A DNA stretch of 13,700 bases, from assembly GCA_001786015.1 (NCBI GenBank), contig MFVH01000007.1, positions 1 through 13,700 on the forward strand, in the 5' to 3' direction. Source of the stretch: Candidatus Nomurabacteria bacterium RIFCSPLOWO2_01_FULL_46_18 (GTDB lineage: Bacteria > Patescibacteriota > Minisyncoccia > Phycocordibacterales > UBA9973). Of this stretch, positions 1-5,685 are shown piece by piece. The notes beneath the pieces were generated by a model. That model was not told the DNA's origin and did not search any database. It saw only the letters and a program-made list of their open reading frames with translations. Within the stretch, counting starts at the first letter, position 1. Each line of letters starts with the position of its first letter. The position numbers were made by a program, and so were the translations under genes.

Positions 1-294
1 TTCCGCCAATTTTTTTTCTAAAATTTTATGAATTTTTTCCGTGCCGGCAATGAAGCGAACCGAAGAGAGGCCGAATCCGTATTTTTTTAGCCCCTTCTCC
101 GCGGCTTCTACGATTTCCGGGCGATTCGAAAGACCTAGGTAATTGTTTGAAGCGAACATTAAGAACCGTTTCCTGTCAATCTCCACTTCCGGTCCCTGCG
201 CGCCCTCGATCTCCCGCTCAAACTTAAATTTCCCTCCGGCTTTCAGGTTCTCGAGCTCTTTCTCTATCGCGCTCTCCAGTTTTTTTGTGTACAT
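1..294 (-). CDS. kbl: Glycine C-acetyltransferase (2-amino-3-ketobutyrate CoA ligase), N-terminal part, cut by window edge
   Basis: PLP-dependent enzyme of the alpha-oxoamine synthase family. It cleaves 2-amino-3-ketobutyrate with CoA to glycine and acetyl-CoA, the second step of threonine breakdown. Only the first 98 residues are in the window. I translated them by hand from the ATG at 294-292. The stretch FASNNYLGLSNRPEIVEAA (about residues 47-65), then GFGLSSVRFIAGT and an HK..LE motif, matches the N-terminal region of E. coli Kbl nearly residue by residue, so the call is firm although the PLP lysine lies outside the window. The start lies 14 nt beyond the stop of the threonine dehydrogenase gene upstream, with no clear SD, so it is probably the last or next gene of the glmS operon. 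Related synthases (BioF, HemA, SPT) share the fold, but the pairing with a threonine dehydrogenase favours Kbl. Confidence 0.88.
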   Translation of the reverse strand, partial: MYTKKLESAIEKELENLKAGGKFKFEREIEGAQGPEVEIDRKRFLMFASNNYLGLSNRPEIVEAAEKGLKKYGFGLSSVRFIAGTEKIHKILEKKLAE

Positions 295-308
295 ATTCGA
301 ATATGTAT

Positions 309-1265
309 TTAAATACTTATCTTTAACTTTTCTCTCAAGTTTTTTAACATCATTTCGGTCATTTTCGGAAGGTCATATTCATGTTTCCATCCCCAATCCC
401 TCCTTGCCTCCAAGTCGTCAATACTCTCCGGCCAAGAATCAGCTATCGCTTGACGATGATCTGAAGCGTAATCGATTTTGAAATCCGGTATGTGTTTTTT
501 TATTTCGGCTGCGATTTCTACTGGGGAAAAACTGATCGCAGAGAAGTTATAGCTCATTCTGTTTTTTATTTTTTCTCCCGGCGCTTCCATCAACTGGAGT
601 GTTCCCGCCATGGCGTCATCCATGTACATCATAGGGAGGTAAGTGTCTGCCGAGAGAGGGCTGGTATATTTCTTTTCTTTCAATGCTCCGTAAAATATCT
701 CCACGGCATACTCCGTTGTTCCTGGCCCTGGCTCGCTTTTCCAGCTGATGAGTCCAGGGTAGCGCAGACTGCGCACATCTACCCCCCAGCGGCGATTGTA
801 GTATTGGCAGAGGAGTTCGCCCGCATATTTCGTGATGCCATAGATAGTAGTTGGCTCGATCACGGTTTTCTGCGGCGTGCCTTTGCGGGGAGTAGTCGGG
901 CCAAAAGCGGCGATCGAACTCGGCCAGAAGACTTTGAGCTTTTTTTCGACCGCAAGGTCGAGCACCTGCCGCAGCGATCCCATGTTTAGGTCCCAGCAGA
1001 GTTTAGGGTTTTTTTCTCCGCCGGCGGAGATTAGGCCGGCAAGCATGTATATAGTCGATACCTCTTCTTTCTCAACCAGTGTTTTTGTCCCCGCGACATC
1101 GAGAGCGTCGAGTGTATGGAAGGGGCCGGTGCCCTTGAATACCTCGCTCTCCTCTCTGATGTCGCTTGCGATTATATTCTCTGCGCCGTATTTTTTTCTG
1201 AGTGCCGGCACAAGTTCGCCACCCACCATGCCGCTTGCCCCCATTACTAAAATTCTTTCTTTCAT
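309..1265 (-). CDS. L-threonine 3-dehydrogenase, short-chain (SDR/epimerase-like) type
   Basis: Oxidises L-threonine with NAD+ to 2-amino-3-ketobutyrate, the substrate of the kbl product encoded next. The 318-aa protein has a Rossmann fold with GASGMVG at residues 9-15 and SDR catalytic residues Ser116/Ser117, Tyr142 and Lys146 (YGITK). It also carries the hallmark stretches of the SDR-type threonine dehydrogenases known from Flavobacterium, Thermoplasma and trypanosomes: WPSSIAAFGPTTP (114-126), then YPGLISWKSEPGPGTTEYAVE and TYLPMMYMDDA. It is unrelated to the zinc-dependent E. coli Tdh, so I give no symbol. Length is normal for this class. The start lies 1 nt after the stop of the upstream acyltransferase gene, so the two are surely co-transcribed. 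A generic UDP-sugar epimerase is the alternative, but the WKSEPGPGTTEYA block and the kbl neighbour argue strongly against it. Confidence 0.93.
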   Translation of the reverse strand: MKERILVMGASGMVGGELVPALRKKYGAENIIASDIREESEVFKGTGPFHTLDALDVAGTKTLVEKEEVSTIYMLAGLISAGGEKNPKLCWDLNMGSLRQVLDLAVEKKLKVFWPSSIAAFGPTTPRKGTPQKTVIEPTTIYGITKYAGELLCQYYNRRWGVDVRSLRYPGLISWKSEPGPGTTEYAVEIFYGALKEKKYTSPLSADTYLPMMYMDDAMAGTLQLMEAPGEKIKNRMSYNFSAISFSPVEIAAEIKKHIPDFKIDYASDHRQAIADSWPESIDDLEARRDWGWKHEYDLPKMTEMMLKNLREKLKISI

Positions 1266-1266
1266 A

Positions 1267-1968
1267 TTATTTGAACGACAATTTTTCTTTTTTTACTCCC
1301 GCTTTTTCTCTCTCTCCTTTAGTTTTTTCAAAAAGTTCATCGAAAAGTTCTTCATCTTTTTCCGTAAATTCAAGTCCTCTGCGCGCCATCATCGCTTTTT
1401 GGATTTTCTTTGCCAACTTCAAGGGCAATTCGTACATATTGCCCGGAGAAACATGGCTTACGAAGGCAGGTACATCTTCGGTCACGGTGCCGTAGAGGTG
1501 GGAAGAGGTCCCGATAACTTTTCCGCAAAAAATGGAAGTGTTGATGGCGGTTTTCGAGTAGTCGCCGATGATAACGCCGAGCTTTATTTCTCCTGTATCA
1601 ATGCCCTTCATTTTTATTGCGCTATAAGTATTTTTTAAATCAGAAATACTTGTCCCGGCCCCCAAATTCACCCAGTTTCCGATATAGCTGTGGCCGACAT
1701 ATCCGTAATGCTGTTTGTTGGTATAATCACCGATGATCGAATGTTCTATTTCTCCCCCTAGTCTACAGCTTCTCCCCACAAGAAGAGGCCCACGCAGGAC
1801 CGCGCCGGCCCGAATGATGCAATCTTCGCCTATCACTATCGGGCCGTTCTCCGTATCAAAAAAAATATTGGATTCTGTTTTTACACCTCGCCCGAGAGAA
1901 ACTCCTTCATATTTCACAAGTTCACTTGCGAGACTCGCTATTTTTTTCAGTTTATCTTTGTAGTCCAT
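1267..1968 (-). CDS. Stand-alone left-handed beta-helix acyltransferase, GlmU C-terminal-like (probable glucosamine-1-phosphate N-acetyltransferase)
   Basis: A 233-aa hexapeptide-repeat protein. About residues 44-175 show repeated (I/V/L)GxxxxI turns typical of a left-handed beta helix, followed by a charged helical C-terminus (about 185-233). The block NKQHYGYVGHSYIGNWVNLGAGT (84-106) aligns with the acetyltransferase active site of GlmU ([22 protein letters not shown]). His87 falls on the GlmU catalytic histidine. The family is expected to transfer acetyl from acetyl-CoA to glucosamine-1-phosphate for UDP-GlcNAc synthesis. The N-terminal nucleotidyltransferase half found in GlmU and in archaeal or Bacteroidetes two-domain homologues is absent, so uridylylation must be done by another protein. 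It starts 5 nt after the glmS stop, without a visible SD. Context with glmS supports amino-sugar acetylation; transfer to another sugar cannot be excluded. Confidence 0.8.
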   Translation of the reverse strand: MDYKDKLKKIASLASELVKYEGVSLGRGVKTESNIFFDTENGPIVIGEDCIIRAGAVLRGPLLVGRSCRLGGEIEHSIIGDYTNKQHYGYVGHSYIGNWVNLGAGTSISDLKNTYSAIKMKGIDTGEIKLGVIIGDYSKTAINTSIFCGKVIGTSSHLYGTVTEDVPAFVSHVSPGNMYELPLKLAKKIQKAMMARRGLEFTEKDEELFDELFEKTKGEREKAGVKKEKLSFK

Positions 1969-1973
1969 CCAAG

Positions 1974-3872
1974 TTATTCGACGGTTACTGATTTTGCCAA
2001 ATTGCGGGGTTTATCCACATCGCGCCCGTTTAATTCCGCGATGTGGTAAGCCAGGAGCTGGAGCGGGATGGAAGCCACAAGCGACATGAGAGGTTCGGGG
2101 GTCTCGGGAATTTCGATGACATGATCGGCGATTTTTTTGGCTTTGGCGTCTCCTTTGGTAATTATAGCAATAATTTTTCCCTTCCGGGCTTTCACTTCCA
2201 TCATGTTGTTTATCACCTTCTCGTATGAAGCTCCTTTGTTAGCAATGAAAACTACCGGCATGTTCTCGTCGACGAGCGCGATCGGCCCGTGTTTCATCTC
2301 GGAAGCCGGATATCCATCGGCGTGAATGTAGGCGATCTCTTTGAGTTTCAGAGCGCCCTCGAGAGCGATCGGAAAGCCGTAACCGCGACCGAGATAAATG
2401 AAATTTTTTGCATTTTTAAATTTTTTCGCGATATTTCTTATTGCCTCATTTTTCAAAAGCATTTTTTCAACTTTCCCCGGAATATTTTCAAGCTCAGCAA
2501 TTATTTTTTGCGCTTCGGTTTTTCTCATTGTTTTTTTCTTGAGCGCCAAGAGGAAGCACATCATCAGAAGGACGGTGATCTGGGCGGTGAAAGCTTTGGT
2601 GGAAGCTACCCCTATCTCGGGGCCCGCGTGAGTATAGACTCCGGCATCGGTCGCCCGGGGAATAGAGGAGCCGACCACATTGCAGATGCCGAAAACGGTG
2701 GTGCCGTGCTCCTTCGCCAAATGAAGCGCGTTTAAAGTGTCGGCTGTTTCTCCCGACTGGGAAATCACAATCACCAAGTCATCTTTGTAAATTACCGGAT
2801 TCCGGTATTTGAATTCGGAAGCGTACTCCACCACGGTTGGTACGCGAGCTAGTTCTTCAAAAAAATATTTCGCTTCGAGTCCGGCATGCCAACTTGTCCC
2901 GCAGGCGAGAATTAGAATTCTTTTTGCGTTAAAAAGTTTGTCTTGTAGTTTTTCAATGCCGCCCAACTTCACCATACCGGTCTTTCCGTTTATTCTCCCA
3001 CGCATGCTGTCTTTGATCGATCGCGGCTGCTCGAAAATTTCTTTGAGCATGAAATGCGGGAAGCCGCCCTTCTCTAGTTCCTCGATTTTCATCTCCAGTT
3101 TTTGGATGTAGGGATTGATGATTTTATTTTTTATTGTCTTTACCGTGAGTTTATTATTTTTAATTACCGCCATCTCATCGTCCCCTAGGTATGTAACTTT
3201 GTTTGTATATTCAACTAATGGTGTCGCATCGGAGGCGATGAAGAATTCATCTTTTCCGATTCCGATGACCACCGGACTTCCTTTTTTGGCAACAACCAAC
3301 GTATCCGGCTCGTCTTTTGATAAAACCACTATGGCGTAAGCGCCGACCACTTCCCGGAGAGCGAGGCGCACGGCTTCGTTGATCGCCACTTTCGCGTTTT
3401 TCTTTACATCTTCAATTAAATTTACGAGAACTTCGGTATCGGTGGCGCTTTTAAATTTGTATCCCTTCTCCGTTAAGATTTTTTTGAGCGATAAATAGTT
3501 TTCGATAATTCCGTTGTGGATGATGGCAATATCGCCGGAGTTTGAGAGATGCGGATGCGCGTTTGCATCCGTTGGTTCGCCGTGCGTTGCCCATCGAGTA
3601 TGCGCCATGCCTAAATGAAAGCTGTTAGCTGTTAGCTTTTTAGCTTTTAGAAGTTTCTCGAGATCCGCCACTCGCCCCTTCTTTTTGTAGACAAGAATTC
3701 TTGCCCCGCCTTGCTTGCCCCGCCCCGTGACTTCTGGGCGGGGTGAAGGCGGGGTTGCCTGCATGAGCGCAATACCCGCTGAATCATAGCCGCGGTATTC
3801 CAACCGCTCGAGCCCTTTCAACAGGATAGGCTCTGCTTCTCGCTTGCCAATGTATCCCACAATCCCGCACAT
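1974..3872 (-). CDS. glmS: Glutamine--fructose-6-phosphate aminotransferase (isomerizing)
   Basis: Makes glucosamine-6-phosphate from fructose-6-phosphate and glutamine, the entry step to UDP-GlcNAc and peptidoglycan. The start is placed at the ATG before MCGIVGYIG because Cys2 must become the N-terminal glutaminase nucleophile. An in-frame ATG 42 nt upstream would block this. The glutaminase domain (RGYDSAG, HTRWATHG) is followed by two SIS domains (ACGTSWHAG, SQSGETADT, AGPEIGVASTKAFTAQ). Isomerase residues equivalent to E. coli Glu488, His504 and Lys603 are Glu512, His528 and Lys627, and the C-terminus is the usual NLAKSVTVE. At 632 aa it is 23 residues longer than the E. coli enzyme. Most of the excess is a Pro/Gly/Arg-rich stretch at about residues 39-58, encoded by a GC-rich palindromic repeat (see separate entry). 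First gene of the operon; an extended -10 promoter lies just upstream. Confidence 0.97.
   Translation of the reverse strand: MCGIVGYIGKREAEPILLKGLERLEYRGYDSAGIALMQATPPSPRPEVTGRGKQGGARILVYKKKGRVADLEKLLKAKKLTANSFHLGMAHTRWATHGEPTDANAHPHLSNSGDIAIIHNGIIENYLSLKKILTEKGYKFKSATDTEVLVNLIEDVKKNAKVAINEAVRLALREVVGAYAIVVLSKDEPDTLVVAKKGSPVVIGIGKDEFFIASDATPLVEYTNKVTYLGDDEMAVIKNNKLTVKTIKNKIINPYIQKLEMKIEELEKGGFPHFMLKEIFEQPRSIKDSMRGRINGKTGMVKLGGIEKLQDKLFNAKRILILACGTSWHAGLEAKYFFEELARVPTVVEYASEFKYRNPVIYKDDLVIVISQSGETADTLNALHLAKEHGTTVFGICNVVGSSIPRATDAGVYTHAGPEIGVASTKAFTAQITVLLMMCFLLALKKKTMRKTEAQKIIAELENIPGKVEKMLLKNEAIRNIAKKFKNAKNFIYLGRGYGFPIALEGALKLKEIAYIHADGYPASEMKHGPIALVDENMPVVFIANKGASYEKVINNMMEVKARKGKIIAIITKGDAKAKKIADHVIEIPETPEPLMSLVASIPLQLLAYHIAELNGRDVDKPRNLAKSVTVE
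3699..3758 (-). repeat. GC-rich palindromic element inserted in frame in glmS
   Basis: A nested inverted repeat. The outer arms CCCCGCC (3704-3710) and GGCGGGG (3748-3754) enclose the inner arms CCCCGCCC (3718-3725) and GGGCGGGG (3736-3743). On the coding strand it carries CTTCACCCCGCC and GGCGGGGCAAGC, exactly the two arms of the element in murB at 12136-12161, but with a longer centre (12 nt against 2 nt). It encodes about 20 extra residues after the DSAGIALM strand of the glutaminase domain, where E. coli GlmS has a short turn. Comparison with E. coli GlmS is from memory. Confidence 0.8.
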
Positions 3873-3880
3873 AGGCCTAA

Positions 3881-3909
3881 AATATAGCAAACTATGGCAG
3901 AGAAGCCAA
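3881..3909 (-). promoter_or_regulatory. Extended -10 promoter for the glmS operon
   Basis: Read on the minus strand: -35 TTGGCT (3909-3904), 17-nt spacer, TGC then -10 TATATT (3886-3881). The predicted start of transcription, about 7 nt on, falls near 3874, only a couple of bases before the glmS ATG at 3872. The mRNA would be leaderless and no SD is present. Confidence 0.7.
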
Positions 3910-3931
3910 TTCAAGGTCTGGTTTAAAAGGA

Positions 3932-3960
3932 TTGCCCAACGGTTAATAGTATGCTAAAGT
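3932..3960 (+). promoter_or_regulatory. Extended -10 promoter for rplS
   Basis: TTGCCC (3932-3937), 17-nt spacer ending in TGC, then TAAAGT (3955-3960). Transcription would begin near 3967, about 6 nt before the rplS ATG, too short for a normal SD. Its -35 lies 22 nt from the -35 of the divergent glmS promoter, so a regulator bound between them could affect both. Confidence 0.55.
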
Positions 3961-3972
3961 GGGCGGACTAGT

Positions 3973-4446
3973 ATGGCAGATTTGAGCAAAATTAAATTCA
4001 CTCCGGTGGATGTGGAAGCGCGGAAGAAAATGGATTTCCGAGCCGGGGATACCGTGCGGGTTTGGTCTAAGATCGCGGAAGAGAAAGTATCCACCAAGGC
4101 CAATAAAAAAACTGAAAAAACCATGAAATTTCGCCTGCAGGCATTTGAAGGAATCGTGCTAGCGCGGAAACATGGCCAAGAACCGGGAGCCACTTTTACC
4201 GTGCGCAAAGTTGCTTCCGGCATCGGCGTGGAAAGAATTTTCCCGCTATACTCGCCACTCATCGATAAAATTGAACTAGTGAAAAAATCCCGCGCCCGCA
4301 GGAGCAAGCTCTATTACATCCGTACTAAAGCTGTCCGCGATATCCGTCGCAAGATGCGAAGCGTGACACAAGCCGCGGCGGTTGAAGCTGAAACCGAAAG
4401 CGCTTCGGAAGAAGTAAAAGAGGTCGTTGCTCAAACTAAAGAATAG
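3973..4446 (+). CDS. rplS: Large ribosomal subunit protein bL19
   Basis: bL19 sits at the interface of the 50S and 30S subunits. The 157-aa protein shows the family core: F.AGDTVRVWSKI near residues 22-34, then FEGIVLARK and FTVRKVASGIGVERIFPLYSPLIDKIELVKKSRARRSKLYYIR. It is longer than the usual roughly 115 residues for two reasons. A lysine/threonine-rich insertion (about residues 35-52, EEKVSTKANKKTEKTMKF) enlarges a loop before the FEGIV strand. An acidic Ala/Glu-rich tail of about 25 residues follows the conserved end. The ATG lies 12 nt beyond the -10 box, so the message is near-leaderless. A tRNA-Leu gene starts 18 nt after the stop with no convincing terminator between, so joint transcription is likely. 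Confidence 0.95.
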   Translation: MADLSKIKFTPVDVEARKKMDFRAGDTVRVWSKIAEEKVSTKANKKTEKTMKFRLQAFEGIVLARKHGQEPGATFTVRKVASGIGVERIFPLYSPLIDKIELVKKSRARRSKLYYIRTKAVRDIRRKMRSVTQAAAVEAETESASEEVKEVVAQTKE

Positions 4447-4464
4447 TTTTATTATTCTAAAATT

Positions 4465-4551
4465 GCCCAGGTGGCGAAACTGGTAGACGTACTACCTTGA
4501 GGTGGTAGCGCCCGCAAGGGCATGGGAGTTCAAATCTCCCCCTGGGCACCA
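4465..4551 (+). tRNA. tRNA-Leu(GAG), CCA encoded
   Basis: The 87-nt cloverleaf has a long variable arm. Acceptor arms GCCCAGG (4465-4471) and CCTGGGC (4541-4547) pair perfectly, followed by discriminator A and an encoded CCA (4549-4551). The anticodon stem CTACC/GGTAG encloses the loop TTGAGGT, giving anticodon GAG. The variable arm CGCCC-GCAA-GGGC marks a class II tRNA. The T stem GGGAG/CTCCC encloses TTCAAAT. The next gene starts at the very next base after the CCA. Confidence 0.95.
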
Positions 4552-5112
4552 GTGGAAAATAAATTTAAAATAAACAAGAGTAAACTTACAAAAATCTCTC
4601 CCAGCAAAAATTATTTTCTTTCTCTCGCCGGCTCAATAATCTATCAGCAAATTTCTACTAAGGCGGGAGATTCTATTTACAAAAAATTTACTTCGCTTTT
4701 TGGTCGCAAAGTTCCAAGTCCCGGAGCTTTTTTAAAAATATCCAGCGCAAAAGTAAAATCCGCCGGCGTCTCTCCGCAGAAATCTAGATACTTAAAAGAC
4801 TTGGCGGATAAATTTTTGGATAAAACAATTAATCCCAGTAGTTTCCATAGAATGACAGATTCAGAAATCAAGGAGCATCTAATGCAGGTCAAGGGTGTTG
4901 GCTCTTGGACAGCCGATATGTTCCTTATTTTTGCCCTGAATCGTAGAGATGTGCTTCCTATTGGAGACTTGGGAACCAGGAAAGGATTTCAAAAAGCTTT
5001 CAATCTGAAAAAATTACCCACTGAGAAACATATGCAAAAACTAGCCAAACCTTACGGAGGAGAAAGAACCGAGTTAACTCTTTTTCTTTGGCAAATTCTT
5101 GATGGAGACTAA
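4552..5112 (+). CDS. Compact HhH-GPD DNA glycosylase, AlkA/3-methyladenine glycosylase II-like
   Basis: Predicted to remove alkylated purines such as 3-methyladenine in base-excision repair. The 186-aa protein carries the helix-hairpin-helix motif VKGVGSWTA (residues 113-121) and the following Gly/Pro...Asp loop, with catalytic Asp139 in LPIGDLGTRKGF, as in AlkA. SIIYQQIS near the N-terminus is also typical. It lacks the N-terminal extra domain of E. coli AlkA, like the short Mag1-type enzymes. The start is chosen as GTG at 4552. The reading frame stays open into the tRNA, but any earlier start would lie within the tRNA-Leu sequence, and no Met codon occurs near the N-terminus. The GTG directly follows the tRNA CCA, so tRNA 3' maturation could leave a leaderless mRNA. 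No promoter of its own is visible. Confidence 0.85.
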   Translation: MENKFKINKSKLTKISPSKNYFLSLAGSIIYQQISTKAGDSIYKKFTSLFGRKVPSPGAFLKISSAKVKSAGVSPQKSRYLKDLADKFLDKTINPSSFHRMTDSEIKEHLMQVKGVGSWTADMFLIFALNRRDVLPIGDLGTRKGFQKAFNLKKLPTEKHMQKLAKPYGGERTELTLFLWQILDGD

Positions 5113-5117
5113 ATTAA

Positions 5118-5151
5118 AGCGCACTCTGTTTTTTGCGGGAGCGCCATTTTT
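5118..5151 (+). terminator. Possible intrinsic terminator after the glycosylase gene
   Basis: An imperfect stem (5119-5126 with 5137-5144; one A-A mismatch and one G-T pair) around a T-rich loop is followed by TTTTT at 5147-5151. It lies shortly after the glycosylase stop and before the VKOR promoter, where a terminator would be expected, but the hairpin is weak. Confidence 0.35.
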
Positions 5152-5179
5152 CTCGATGTTCCTCTCCGATATTTTTTCT

Positions 5180-5207
5180 TTGAAACTTTTCATAACTCTG
5201 TTATACT
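5180..5207 (+). promoter_or_regulatory. Extended -10 promoter for the VKOR-ATPase pair
   Basis: TTGAAA (5180-5185), 16-nt spacer ending in TGT, then TATACT (5202-5207). The ATG of the VKOR gene begins 7 nt after the -10 box, so the predicted transcript starts at or within a base of the start codon. No SD is present. Confidence 0.7.
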
Positions 5208-5214
5208 AACACCG

Positions 5215-5673
5215 ATGACTATTTCAAACGATCTTTTGATCCAAATAGCCATTTTTATTTTGGCCGCCAGCGGCTTTTTGATCGCGTCTCATATTTACCG
5301 AAAAAAAACGAAGCAAAATCCACTGATTTGCCCGATCAAGTTTGATTGCAACACCGTCGTGAACAGCGATTATTCGAAGTTTTTCGGCACTCCGGTGGAA
5401 ATTTTGGGAATGCTCTATTACGCCTTCATCGCTCTGTCTTATCTTTTTTCAATTTTAATGCCGAATCCAATCTCGGCATTCTTTAGCGGCTTTTTGCTCG
5501 CGGCTTCGACTGCCGCTTTTCTTTTCTCGCTCTATCTTATGGGTATCCTTGCTTTCATTCTGAAGAAAGGATGTTCTTGGTGTTTCCTCTCCGCGATCCT
5601 ATGCACTTTAATTTTTACCCTAAGCGCCATTTATTATAATTTTGGCTCGGCTATCCAAATTTTTACTCAATAA
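5215..5673 (+). CDS. Vitamin K epoxide reductase (VKOR) family membrane thiol oxidoreductase
   Basis: Integral membrane enzyme that passes electrons from a periplasmic DsbA-like partner to quinone and so drives disulfide-bond formation. The 152-aa protein has four to five hydrophobic segments (about 8-25, 62-82, 88-116, 121-145). The active-site CSWC lies at Cys120-Cys123 near the start of the last helix. The loop cysteine pair is Cys39 and Cys45, and the conserved Ser51 lies in VVNSDYSKFFGTPVE. These are all the residues expected of a bacterial VKOR. It is a single domain without the fused thioredoxin domain seen in many bacteria, so the partner must be encoded elsewhere. The start is fixed by a promoter ending 7 nt upstream. 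The ATPase gene follows after 12 nt and is presumably co-transcribed. Confidence 0.93.
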   Translation: MTISNDLLIQIAIFILAASGFLIASHIYRKKTKQNPLICPIKFDCNTVVNSDYSKFFGTPVEILGMLYYAFIALSYLFSILMPNPISAFFSGFLLAASTAAFLFSLYLMGILAFILKKGCSWCFLSAILCTLIFTLSAIYYNFGSAIQIFTQ

Positions 5674-5685
5674 GAAGGTTGGCTA

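Noticed and set aside
877..1638. Long plus-strand open frame of about 250 codons opposite the threonine dehydrogenase and acyltransferase genes
   Set aside because: The minus strand holds two clear enzymes with intact motifs; the plus-strand product is low-complexity Ser/Phe-rich with no family resemblance, so it is a shadow frame.
3873..3914. Earlier in-frame ATG of glmS at 3914
   Set aside because: It would place 14 residues before the nucleophile Cys2, which must be N-terminal, and it lies upstream of the promoter elements.
4441..4457. Small hairpin GAATA/TATTC after rplS as terminator
   Set aside because: Only five A/T-rich pairs and no T run; too weak to call.
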